This document shows, in pieces, positions 7,741 through 15,604 of a stretch of DNA of 64,000 bases (positions are counted from its first letter, which is position 1; each line of letters starts with the position of its first letter). Source of the stretch: Chryseobacterium indologenes (lineage in GTDB: Bacteria; Bacteroidota; Bacteroidia; Flavobacteriales; Weeksellaceae). The notes under the pieces are model-generated. The model was not told where the DNA came from. It worked only from the letters and a program-made list of their open reading frames with translations, and did no database searches. The DNA is taken from the NCBI GenBank assembly GCA_002439165.1, contig DJTE01000033.1, positions 124,001 to 188,000 of the forward strand, read 5' to 3'. Both the position numbers and the translations under genes were made by a program.

Positions 7741-9657
7741 CTAAGGGTATACCACAGGGATTAATAAGGTTACCATAGTTCCGCTGCCGGCATTTTTGGA
7801 TATATTCACACTGGCTTTTTTACCCAGCAGCTGCATTCTTTCCCTGCTGATCGTTCCTGATAATGAGCGGTGGGAAGTATCTGCCTGATGCGCCTGGCTT
7901 CGTCCGGTATCGGTAACGGTTACCTGTAAAATGTCTTCGTCCAGTTTAAAGGTCACTTCAATATTTCCGGTATGGGAATCCAGATTAATTCCGTGAAGAA
8001 TTGCATTTTCCACATAAGGCTGTATGAGCATCGGTGGCAGCATGGCAGCCCCGGGATCCTGTTCGTCCGGTTGAGTGATATGATAGGTAAAAGCATTATC
8101 ATAACGCATCTGCTGCAGACAAAGGTAATTTTCCAGGGTTTCAATTTCTTCATTCAGAGGGACAAGATTTTCCCGGCTCAGCTCCAGGCTGCTTCGGAGA
8201 AGACGGCTGAAGCGGTTAAGATACTTAATGGCATCTTCTTTTTTATCCAGCCTTACAAAACTCTGTACAGCAGATAAGGTATTAAAGATAAAATGAGGTT
8301 CCATCTGGGTACGGAGTAATTGCTGCTGAAGCAGGAGCTTTTCCTTTTCCTGGCTTGTACGGCGCTGGCGGAAGCTGTAATATAAAAACAGCAGTACAAT
8401 ACCCAAAAGAACAGTTCCCAGTACGGAAATAATAAGCCATAACTGGTTCTGCTCAAGTTCCAGCCTGTTGATCTGAATATTTTCGTTCAGGGTGCGAATG
8501 GAACGGTCTTTGGTCTGAAGCTGGTAAAGCGCGCTCATTTCAGCAACCGCCTGAGTGTTTTCTGTTTCGTAGACTTCTTCTTTAAGTTTTGAAGCCTCTT
8601 TCATCAGATCGATCGCCTCATCAGGTTTTCCCTGTAAATGATACAGCCCGGCAAGGCTGTTCAGGTATAATGCCTCATTAAATTTAAAGATCAGTTTGGC
8701 GTGCTGTTCCTTCAGTTTTTTGGTTTTTTTCAGAAACTCCTGAGCTTTTTCCGGCTGCTTAAGTGCAATATAAGTGGATGCAATATCACTGTAATCTACG
8801 AAAAGATTATTGACTTCAACGGCTAATGTCTTTTCATGGTAATGACCTTCGTCATTCTTTGCTTTCAGGAGCTGGTAATGAAGGAGGGAGTCCTTTTGCT
8901 TCTGGGTATCAAAATATTTCATTTTGGCATCATACAGATAGCTGATATCATACTGATCAGGACTTTGCGCATGCAGTGCTTCCAGATCGCGGAGATAAGG
9001 TTTGATGCTGTCCGCCGGTTTATGCAGGGTACTGAGCGTAAATATCATCTGTACCAAAACCCGTTGCTTGTTGATATGGCCTTTGGGCAGTGAAACCGTC
9101 CAGGGCATAGCAGCACGGTTCATTTTTTCGGCAAGATTATACTGATAGGCACTCAGATTACTCTGTGCTGCCGAAAGCAGAATTGCTGAACGGGCTTCAT
9201 CGGTAAGATGAACAGTGGTATCTGAAACAATAGCTGCTGCTTTGTTGTAGTAATAGCCTGACTCCCGCTGTTTGGCTTCCATACTCCGGATATTCCCTAT
9301 CCCGTTGTATATAAGCGTCTTGTACTGAAGGTTTCCGGAAGTAGGCTCTATAAGTTCCAGTGCCTGCTCTATAAAATAACGGGCAGAATCCTTACCACGC
9401 ATAGCATACAGTCTGGCCATATTATACTTTACAATGGCAGACATGGTAGTGTCTTTTACTACCACAGGATCTTTGTCATATTTGCGCCATAAGGCAACCA
9501 AAGAATCTGCATTTTTAGGTTGTATGGGTGCTTTTTCCAATGCATAGATCTGTTTCAGCAGAGCAGAATCTTCTTTGGGAGCATTCTTTTTTTTACTGCA
9601 TCCTGAAGCCAGCAAAGCGGCTGTTGCAAGGCAGGTTATCCGAAATATAGGTTTCAT
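7741..9657 (-). CDS. LytS-type sensor histidine kinase with periplasmic TPR domain and lipobox
   Basis: 638 residues. N-terminal lipoprotein signal with lipobox LASGC (Cys20). A region of about 370 residues with TPR-like helices follows (for example ALYLNSLAGLYHLQGKPDEA). Next come one membrane helix (about 405-425), a coiled coil (QEKEKLLLQQQLLRTQ) and a His_kinase domain (PF06580 type) with MEPHFIFN (His455 phosphoacceptor), the N-box LIQPYVENAILHG (Asn551) and a C-terminal ATPase with TDTG. The sensor would thus be tethered at both ends, by lipid and by the helix, with the TPRs outside. It abuts the response regulator gene with no gap. Kinase of the LytTR system that probably controls the surrounding genes. 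Confidence 0.9.
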   Translation of the reverse strand: MKPIFRITCLATAALLASGCSKKKNAPKEDSALLKQIYALEKAPIQPKNADSLVALWRKYDKDPVVVKDTTMSAIVKYNMARLYAMRGKDSARYFIEQALELIEPTSGNLQYKTLIYNGIGNIRSMEAKQRESGYYYNKAAAIVSDTTVHLTDEARSAILLSAAQSNLSAYQYNLAEKMNRAAMPWTVSLPKGHINKQRVLVQMIFTLSTLHKPADSIKPYLRDLEALHAQSPDQYDISYLYDAKMKYFDTQKQKDSLLHYQLLKAKNDEGHYHEKTLAVEVNNLFVDYSDIASTYIALKQPEKAQEFLKKTKKLKEQHAKLIFKFNEALYLNSLAGLYHLQGKPDEAIDLMKEASKLKEEVYETENTQAVAEMSALYQLQTKDRSIRTLNENIQINRLELEQNQLWLIISVLGTVLLGIVLLFLYYSFRQRRTSQEKEKLLLQQQLLRTQMEPHFIFNTLSAVQSFVRLDKKEDAIKYLNRFSRLLRSSLELSRENLVPLNEEIETLENYLCLQQMRYDNAFTYHITQPDEQDPGAAMLPPMLIQPYVENAILHGINLDSHTGNIEVTFKLDEDILQVTVTDTGRSQAHQADTSHRSLSGTISRERMQLLGKKASVNISKNAGSGTMVTLLIPVVYP

Positions 9658-10398
9658 TTATTTATTCAAAAGCTGGGTTAAAATGGCATTCTTGCGTCTC
9701 AGGGAAATAGGAATTTCTTCTTTATTTTTAAGGACAATATATTCTGAACGGTTAAGTCCTGAAATGTACTGGCGGTTGACCAGATAAGACTGATGGGTAC
9801 GCAGAAAATGCGGTGCGGGTAAAAGCTCTTCGTAATATTTAAGCGGTTTGGAGATAAGTTCTTTGGTTCCGTTATTCAGGAAGAAAAAGGTATAGGGTCC
9901 ATCACCTTTGCAGTAAACAATATCCTGAACTTTAATGATCTGCGTACTGTGAACGGTATTAAGGGCAATACTTTCAGGAACGTCTGAAACTCCCATAGAC
10001 TGTTGGGTCAGCATAAGCTGCTGCATCCACTGCGGGTTGTTTTCACTTCTCCGGCGGTATCTTCCCAAAGATTCTCTCAGTTCGCCCTGGTCAACAGGTT
10101 TCAGAAGATAATCCAGAGCTCCGTATTTAATGGCTTTGATCGCAAAATGATTATAAGCTGTAACAAATATGATATTCTGGGGGATTGGGTTGAGCTGTTT
10201 CAGAAGGTCAAAAGCCGTCCCGTCCCGAAGCTGAATATCCATCAGGATAACATCGGGCTGTTTTTCCTGAATGAGTTGTATGGCGGTCTGTACACTATCG
10301 CTCCATCCGATAATTTCCGTATCGGGTTCCTGCTGGATAAGAAAGCTTATTTCTTTGCGTACTGCCGGTTCATCTTCTATGATCGCAATGCTTATCAT
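9658..10398 (-). CDS. LytTR-family response regulator
   Basis: Receiver domain (acidic pair ED at residues 8-9, phosphoacceptor Asp54 in LMDIQLRDG, Lys100 in LLKP) followed by a LytTR DNA-binding domain (about 145-246, with RTHQSYLVNRQYI). 246 residues from the ATG at 10398. A longer reading frame begins with GTG at 10416. I prefer the ATG because the inferred -7 box (10419-10426) would place the transcription start at or after the GTG, and MISIAIIEDE is the usual receiver start. Promoter-proximal direct repeats (operator C) suggest autoregulation. It is co-transcribed with the kinase immediately downstream. Confidence 0.92.
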   Translation of the reverse strand: MISIAIIEDEPAVRKEISFLIQQEPDTEIIGWSDSVQTAIQLIQEKQPDVILMDIQLRDGTAFDLLKQLNPIPQNIIFVTAYNHFAIKAIKYGALDYLLKPVDQGELRESLGRYRRRSENNPQWMQQLMLTQQSMGVSDVPESIALNTVHSTQIIKVQDIVYCKGDGPYTFFFLNNGTKELISKPLKYYEELLPAPHFLRTHQSYLVNRQYISGLNRSEYIVLKNKEEIPISLRRKNAILTQLLNK

Positions 10399-10418
10399 TT
10401 CTACATTTTTTAGCACGG

Positions 10419-10487
10419 TAAAAATAATGATTGTAAACTAAGAAATCAGATACATTTACAATTCGCTGCTAATTTTTTATAAAACGT
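10419..10487 (-). promoter_or_regulatory. Promoter and LytTR-type operator C (autoregulatory)
   Basis: TTTACAATTCGC at 10455-10466 and a weaker copy TTTATAAAACGT (8 of 12 identical) at 10476-10487, again 21 bp apart. The -7 candidate TATTTTTA (10419-10426, minus strand) is the same sequence as at operator B and lies 29 bp from the operator edge. An extra inverted half site (ATTGTAAA, 10430-10437) overlaps the spacer. The remaining intergenic sequence to 10681 shows nothing else I can name. Confidence 0.65.
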
Positions 10488-10681
10488 GATCAAATAAAAC
10501 CGCGAATATCTGAAAATCATCTTTTTAAGAACAGTATTTTCAATATGTTTTTTTCTATTCTTTGTTTTTATTCATTCATTTTTTATGAATTACAAAGAAA
10601 CCCGGAGCAAAACCAGGACCTTCATGAACTGAAACCTCTGATTTTCCTCCGGATCCTATGATTTATCCTGCGGGATTATTT

Positions 10682-11980
10682 TTAAAAAACAAAAAGATGG
10701 TCTGCCTGTTCCAGTACATTAAGTATGCCCGTATAGACAAGCTCCAGTTCCTCTGAAGTAATGCAATACGGAGGAACCATATACATAATATTTCCCAACG
10801 GACGCAAAATGATCCCATGCTCCAGAAATCTGTCATACAGAACCTTCCCTATTTCATTGAAGTAGGAAGTACTTCCATTGGTTTTGAGTTCAAAAGCAAG
10901 AATAGTCCCGGTCTGCCGTACCTTTTCAACGTTACGGTGGCTCTTAAGAACTGATGAAAATTCTGAATGCTGCCGACATATGCGGTTTATAGCAGCCTGA
11001 GTCTCTGCGCTCAGAAGCAGCTCCATACTTGCCAGAGCGGCAGTACAGGCCAAAGGATTCGCTGTAAAAGAATGTCCGTGGAACAGGGTTTTGTATTTAT
11101 CATCAGACAGAAATGCATTGAAAACATCCTCCGAACATGATGTAATTCCCATAGGCATAGTTCCTCCTGTAAGTCCTTTTGAAAAGCACATGATGTCCGG
11201 CATTTCAGACAGATGGTCTGCTGCAAAAAGCTTTCCGGTTCTTCCAAACCCAGTAAATACTTCATCCTGGATCATTAAAATTCCTGATTTTCTGCAGTAA
11301 TTCATCAGTTCACTAAGATCTTCAGCATTATACATCAGCATTCCCGCTGCTCCCTGTACCAGAGGTTCATAAATAAAGCAGGCCGTTTCAGATGCAATAT
11401 CTTTAATCCGGGCTTTTAAATCATCAAGATTTTCACGGGTCGGGGTATCTATAAAGATCACTTCGAAGAGCATATTTCCGAAAGGCCGGGTCCATGCACT
11501 TCTCCCACTCACAGACATCGCTCCGAAAGTATCCCCGTGATATGCATTTCTGAATGCGAGAATTTTTGTCTTTTCCTCCCCTTTGTTCCAGGCGTACTGA
11601 ACACACATTTTCAGTGCCGCTTCCACAGCCGTGGAACCGTTATCTGAATAGAAAATCTTTTCCTGATTTCCGGGAAGTAATTTTAAAAGGTTCTCTGACA
11701 GCCTGACTGCCGGCTCGTGGGTGAAACCTGCAAAAATAACCTGTTCCAGGGTATTCAGCTGGTGGAATACCTGTTCAGCAATATACGGATGGGCATGGCC
11801 GTGTAAAGTTACCCACCATGATGATACGGCATCAATATATTGTTTTCCTTTGTCATCATAGAGATAGACTCCTTTCCCGTTCACAATGGGAATCGCATCC
11901 CCGGCTGTCTTCATCTGGGTATAGGGATGCCAGTTCACCGCCCGGTCTCTTTCCCCGAGACCTGGTATTGATGTATTCAT
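10682..11980 (-). CDS. bioA: Adenosylmethionine-8-amino-7-oxononanoate aminotransferase
   Basis: PLP enzyme converting KAPA to DAPA with S-adenosylmethionine as amino donor, the third biotin step. Seen: VNWHPYTQMK and SSWWVTLHGHAHP near the N terminus (BioA signatures for substrate and SAM), NGSTAVEAALKM (PLP phosphate binding), DEVFTGFGRTG, and the Schiff-base lysine in CFSKGLTGG (Lys268). Length 432 residues is normal. The frame extends to a TTG at 11986, but the ATG at 11980 is the better start. It is separated from bioB by a hairpin terminator, so it may have its own promoter; a TACATTTT-like box immediately precedes the start codon. Confidence 0.95.
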   Translation of the reverse strand: MNTSIPGLGERDRAVNWHPYTQMKTAGDAIPIVNGKGVYLYDDKGKQYIDAVSSWWVTLHGHAHPYIAEQVFHQLNTLEQVIFAGFTHEPAVRLSENLLKLLPGNQEKIFYSDNGSTAVEAALKMCVQYAWNKGEEKTKILAFRNAYHGDTFGAMSVSGRSAWTRPFGNMLFEVIFIDTPTRENLDDLKARIKDIASETACFIYEPLVQGAAGMLMYNAEDLSELMNYCRKSGILMIQDEVFTGFGRTGKLFAADHLSEMPDIMCFSKGLTGGTMPMGITSCSEDVFNAFLSDDKYKTLFHGHSFTANPLACTAALASMELLLSAETQAAINRICRQHSEFSSVLKSHRNVEKVRQTGTILAFELKTNGSTSYFNEIGKVLYDRFLEHGIILRPLGNIMYMVPPYCITSEELELVYTGILNVLEQADHLFVF

Positions 11981-12010
11981 GTACAAAATGTATATTTATA
12001 ATTTGAAAAG

Positions 12011-12051
12011 AAAACAACCGGTAATCTTTTAAACAGTATCCGGTTGTTTTT
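12011..12051 (-). terminator. Hairpin terminator between bioB and bioA
   Basis: An 11-bp perfect stem (AAAACAACCGG, 12011-12021, with CCGGTTGTTTT, 12040-12050) and an 18-base loop. On the minus strand it is followed by a T-rich tract (TTTTCTTTTC), so it would terminate the bioF-bioD-bioB transcript before bioA. Because T runs follow on both strands it could act in either direction. Confidence 0.7.
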
Positions 12052-12082
12052 ACTCTGTATCCGGTAAGACTGGTTTATCATA

Positions 12083-12151
12083 TTACATCAAGGCTGACAG
12101 TAATTTTTTAATCAGTTTCAGAAGAATGATAACCAGAAGCCAGAAATTCAT
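12083..12151 (-). CDS. Possible 22-residue hydrophobic peptide in the biotin operon
   Basis: Twenty-one bases after the bioB stop there is an A-rich leader (AAAAATAAAAG) and an ATG opening a 22-codon frame, MNFWLLVIILLKLIKKLL followed by SALM and a TAA stop. The peptide would form one amphipathic or membrane-spanning helix with a central LysLeuIleLysLys. It sits between bioB and the hairpin terminator, so it would be on the bio mRNA. Such peptides can be small membrane-protein partners or type I toxin-like peptides. Only its placement, leader and composition support it. Confidence 0.4.
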   Translation of the reverse strand: MNFWLLVIILLKLIKKLLSALM

Positions 12152-12171
12152 ATCTTTTATTTTTAACAGGA

Positions 12172-13170
12172 TTAACAGCAGGTTTCTGTTTTTTTATCTG
12201 ATTTCATAGGTTTAAGCCCCAGGGTCTCCAGCATCTGCATATCTTCCGACACCCCCGGATTAGGTGTTATCAGAAGGGTTTCTCTTTCTCCTGTGAATAT
12301 GGAATTGGCCCCTGCCATAAAACACCATGCCTGTTCAGATTCAGTCATTTCAATTCTTCCGGCGCTTAGTCTCACCATAGACGAAGGCATTACAATTCTT
12401 GCGGTAGCAATCATTCTTACCATTTCCCAGGAATCTACTTTTTCATTATTTTCAAGGGGAGTCCCTTCCACTCTTGCCAGTGCATTGATAGGTACAGATT
12501 CCGGGTGTTTAGGCATTGTAGCTAAAGTCAGTAACATTGAAATCCGGTCACCATGAGTTTCTCCCAATCCGATAATTCCTCCTGAACAAACCGTAATACC
12601 GGCTTTTCTTACATTGTTGATCGTATTGATCCTGTTATCAAAAGTTCTGGTAGAAATGATCTCTTCGTAATACTGTTCCGAAGTATCCAGATTATGGTTA
12701 TAGGCATACAGCCCTGCTTCCTGAAGGCGTACGGCCTGTTCTTCGGTAAGCATTCCCAGGGTACAGCATACTTCCATTCCCAGTTCATTGACCCCTTTTA
12801 CCATATCGATAACCCTGTCGAAATCCCTGTTATTCCTCACTTCACGCCATGCTGCGGCCATACAGAAACGGGAAGATCCGCTGTCTTTTGCTTTCTGGGC
12901 ATGAGCGATCACGGTTTCGGTAGGCAGCAGTGCCTGTACTTTGATATTGGTGTGATAGCGGGCTGCCTGTCCGCAGTAAGAGCAATCTTCCGGACATCCC
13001 CCTGTTTTGATCGATAACAGCGTGGAAACCTGCACTTCTGAAGGATCATGCCATTCACGGTGTATGGTGGCTGCCCTGTAAATAAGTTCCAACAGCGGCA
13101 GATGGTAAATATCTTCTATCTCTTTTTTGGTCCAGTTATTTCTGATTTCAGTTTTTTTATCCATTATCAT
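12172..13170 (-). CDS. bioB: Biotin synthase
   Basis: Radical-SAM enzyme that inserts sulfur into dethiobiotin, the last biotin step. Seen: the SAM-cluster motif CPEDCSYC (Cys59, Cys63, Cys66), YNHNLDTS and GGIIGLGE typical of BioB, plus the conserved RLSAGR and GANSIFTGE segments for the [2Fe-2S] site and substrate. 332 residues, normal length. The start overlaps the bioD stop by four bases (translational coupling); an alternative ATG lies two codons in. A C-terminal KTETCC tail is extra to the core. Transcribed as bioF-bioD-bioB. Confidence 0.97.
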   Translation of the reverse strand: MIMDKKTEIRNNWTKKEIEDIYHLPLLELIYRAATIHREWHDPSEVQVSTLLSIKTGGCPEDCSYCGQAARYHTNIKVQALLPTETVIAHAQKAKDSGSSRFCMAAAWREVRNNRDFDRVIDMVKGVNELGMEVCCTLGMLTEEQAVRLQEAGLYAYNHNLDTSEQYYEEIISTRTFDNRINTINNVRKAGITVCSGGIIGLGETHGDRISMLLTLATMPKHPESVPINALARVEGTPLENNEKVDSWEMVRMIATARIVMPSSMVRLSAGRIEMTESEQAWCFMAGANSIFTGERETLLITPNPGVSEDMQMLETLGLKPMKSDKKTETCC

Positions 13171-13778
13171 AAATTTGTTATTGTTAATTGTTCTGCGACA
13201 GCTTTAATGCTGTCTTTTGTGAGCTGTCCGATCTCGGGAATCCTGATGATCTTTGTTTCTGTTTTAATAAATCCGGCAATCACCCGTTCGGTATCAGGAG
13301 GAAAAGGTCCGTTGAAAATGAGATATTCCACCTTTATTCCTTTCTGATGAAGCGCCATAAGGGAAAGTAAGGTATGATTGATGCATCCTAAATAATTTCT
13401 GACGACCAATACAACGGGAATGGCCAGTTTTTCAATCAGATCGATCATCAGCTCATGGTCAGAAAGGGGAACCATCAGTCCTCCTGCACCTTCCACGATC
13501 AGGCTGTTATCTGTTTCCGGAAGCTTAAAGTCGTTCACACGGATCTGTACATTTTCTTCCCCTGCGGATTGATGGGGAGAAGCAGCCAGCTTCAGACGGT
13601 ACGTTTCCGGATGACATTGGGTATTGTCTGTCCATGCTGAAATTTTATGACTGTCTGTACAATCCAGGTCTCCTGACTGAACAGGTTTCCAGTAATCAGC
13701 TTTAAAATATTGGGTTAAAATGGCAGAACATATGGTTTTTCCCACTTCTGTTCCGATCCCGGTGATGAATAGTTTCAT
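13167..13778 (-). CDS. bioD: Dethiobiotin synthetase
   Basis: ATP-dependent carboxylation of DAPA to dethiobiotin. Seen: P-loop GIGTEVGKT (residues 7-15), the KPVQSG segment with the catalytic Lys, and [11 protein letters not shown], the second BioD signature. 203 residues, normal for the family. Its ATG at 13778 follows the bioF stop by 44 bp, and its stop overlaps the bioB start. Confidence 0.96.
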   Translation of the reverse strand: MKLFITGIGTEVGKTICSAILTQYFKADYWKPVQSGDLDCTDSHKISAWTDNTQCHPETYRLKLAASPHQSAGEENVQIRVNDFKLPETDNSLIVEGAGGLMVPLSDHELMIDLIEKLAIPVVLVVRNYLGCINHTLLSLMALHQKGIKVEYLIFNGPFPPDTERVIAGFIKTETKIIRIPEIGQLTKDSIKAVAEQLTITNL

Positions 13779-13822
13779 GTAATCAGGTGAAAAATTTCAA
13801 ATTTTTGAAGTTGTTTATCTTT

Positions 13823-14923
13823 TTAAATATTTTTTTTAATAATTTCTGAAAGGTTTATAATTTCCTCTTCCGTATTGAAGGTGTGCAGACATATCCTCAG
13901 TCTTTCTGTTCCCATTTTTACGGTGGGACTGTATACTGCGTAGACTGAGAATCCACTTTCTGACAGGGTATCCTGCATGATTTTAAGTCGTTCATTATCA
14001 GATATCAACACTGCCTGAACAGGACTTTTTTCCGAAGAAGGTGTGGTAACATCCTGCTTCCTGAACAGCTGAATATTCTTCTGAAGTTTTTCCGGTAATT
14101 CCGGAGATTCTTTCAAAAAATCATATCCTGTTTTTATAGCAGCCCACTGGAAATCCTGAGCTGCAGTACTGTAAATGAAAGGTGAAGAAAAATTGATCAG
14201 ATAGGATTTCACCCGGTTATCACATAATACCGCTGCACCGTGGGCTCCCAGAGCTTTTCCGTAAGTAATTACCGTGGCGCAAACCTTTTCCTGAAGCCGG
14301 TATTTCCAGATCAGACCATATCCAAATACTCCGAAAGCATGGGCTTCGTCTACAATCAGTGATGCACTGTATTTTTCCGCTAATGCTGCCATCTCCATAA
14401 GCGGAGCAAGGTCTCCTTCCATCGAGTACAGACTTTCTGCAGCAATAAAACAATGTGCGTTCTGTTTTTTCAGCAAGTGTTCCAGGTGATTCAGATCATT
14501 ATGCCTGAATTTCAGCTTCCGGGCATGGGACATTCTGCAGGCATCATGAACCGACCGGTGTATCTGTTCGTCCACAATAATGGTGTCACGACGGTCCGGA
14601 AGTGCAGAGAATAAAGCAAGATTGGCGCTGTACCCTGAAGGAAACAATAAAGCAGCGGAAGACTGATGTTCTTCAGCAATATATTCTTCGGTTTCCGATA
14701 CTATACGGCTGTTTCCGCTGATCAGTCTGGAACCTGTGCTTCCTGAGAGTAGTTCAGGTTTACTGATAACCTGTTCCAGAAGTCTGTTCCGAAGTTCCCT
14801 GTTTCCTGCCAGTCCCAGATAATCATTAGAATAAAAGTCAATGCCTTCCCTTCGCGTTTTCAGACTTCTTAATATTCCCGATTCCTTCCTTTTGTTAAGG
14901 TTTTCCTGAAGCCTGTTAAGCAT
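13823..14923 (-). CDS. bioF: 8-amino-7-oxononanoate synthase
   Basis: PLP enzyme condensing pimeloyl thioester with alanine to form KAPA, the first committed biotin step. Seen: FYSNDYLGLAG near the N terminus, GSTGSRLISG, the LIVDEAHAFGVFG segment (Asp that contacts PLP) and the Schiff-base lysine in TYGKALG (Lys223). The start is set at the ATG 14923, which overlaps the stop of the upstream di-iron protein by eight bases. A GTG at 14947 would add eight residues. 366 residues, slightly short but complete. Confidence 0.94.
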   Translation of the reverse strand: MLNRLQENLNKRKESGILRSLKTRREGIDFYSNDYLGLAGNRELRNRLLEQVISKPELLSGSTGSRLISGNSRIVSETEEYIAEEHQSSAALLFPSGYSANLALFSALPDRRDTIIVDEQIHRSVHDACRMSHARKLKFRHNDLNHLEHLLKKQNAHCFIAAESLYSMEGDLAPLMEMAALAEKYSASLIVDEAHAFGVFGYGLIWKYRLQEKVCATVITYGKALGAHGAAVLCDNRVKSYLINFSSPFIYSTAAQDFQWAAIKTGYDFLKESPELPEKLQKNIQLFRKQDVTTPSSEKSPVQAVLISDNERLKIMQDTLSESGFSVYAVYSPTVKMGTERLRICLHTFNTEEEIINLSEIIKKNI

Positions 14924-15539
14924 ATTGCAATCTTGATACTTCTTCACCTATTGCGCCTACCCATTGCTCATGAAGCTCTTTTTCCATCATCAGAATATTT
15001 TCTGCATGGAACTGCCAGTCTTCAGAAAAACCGTTCAGCTGACTGATCATTTCTTCCAGATGGCCTTCTTCTTCCAGGATAATAGATTTTACCATAATTT
15101 TGGAAGATTCCCTGGTAAGAATGTCCTGATAAACGGGATACAATTCATCAGCACGAACTTCTATGGCATAAGTCACAAAAAGGTAAGCAGCATATTTCAA
15201 TTCTTCTCTGGTAAGCCGGAAAACATTCTGAAGGTAGCGGCAGGCCCTGATGTCTAAAGAGTGAAGATATTGTCTTGTAGCTATTGCAGCGAGCAGTTCA
15301 TGATCTTCGTAGCCGGGGCAGTATTGCGGATTAATTTTTCCGATCTGTTTTTTCAGATAGTAAGCGTGGCGGTGTTCTTCTGCGGCGTGTTTCAGTTGAA
15401 TCAGGCTTACAGAGACAGGGTGTTCACATTTTGAAATTTTTCTGGCTCCTGCGTTTTCCATAAAAGAAAGGGTGTTGAGCCATCGGGCATGCGTTCTGCC
15501 ATCCTTTACGATCTTTTCGAGCATACGGTGAAATTCCAT
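14916..15539 (-). CDS. Ferritin-like di-iron protein, first gene of the biotin operon
   Basis: 207 residues, nearly all helical, with carboxylate-bridged di-iron ligands in ferritin order. These are Glu28 (FMENAG), Glu55 and His58 (EEHRH), Glu127 or Glu132 (EVRADE), then Glu157 and His160 (EEEGH). This is the E...ExxH...E...ExxH pattern of ferritin-like oxidases and oxygenases. It heads the operon and overlaps bioF, so a role before BioF is likely, that is, in making or releasing the pimeloyl precursor. No bioC, bioH, bioI, bioW or bioZ is seen nearby, which leaves room for a new pimeloyl step. That role is inferred; the di-iron fold is well supported by the ligands. Confidence 0.75.
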   Translation of the reverse strand: MEFHRMLEKIVKDGRTHARWLNTLSFMENAGARKISKCEHPVSVSLIQLKHAAEEHRHAYYLKKQIGKINPQYCPGYEDHELLAAIATRQYLHSLDIRACRYLQNVFRLTREELKYAAYLFVTYAIEVRADELYPVYQDILTRESSKIMVKSIILEEEGHLEEMISQLNGFSEDWQFHAENILMMEKELHEQWVGAIGEEVSRLQYA

Positions 15540-15604
15540 AGATTTTTATTTTGAGCCAAAATTAGTATATTGCCGGACCATCAAAAGGTGCCAGTTTTAA
15601 TATT
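15540..15604. promoter_or_regulatory. Divergent bio/MocR control region
   Basis: On the minus strand TTTTG (15582-15586), a 17-bp spacer and TAATTTTG (15557-15564) form a good promoter for the biotin operon. An imperfect inverted repeat (TGCCGGACC, then GGTGCCA after 7 bases, 15571-15593) covers the -33 element, where a repressor would block it. The adjacent divergent MocR regulator is the obvious candidate to bind there. Confidence 0.6.
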
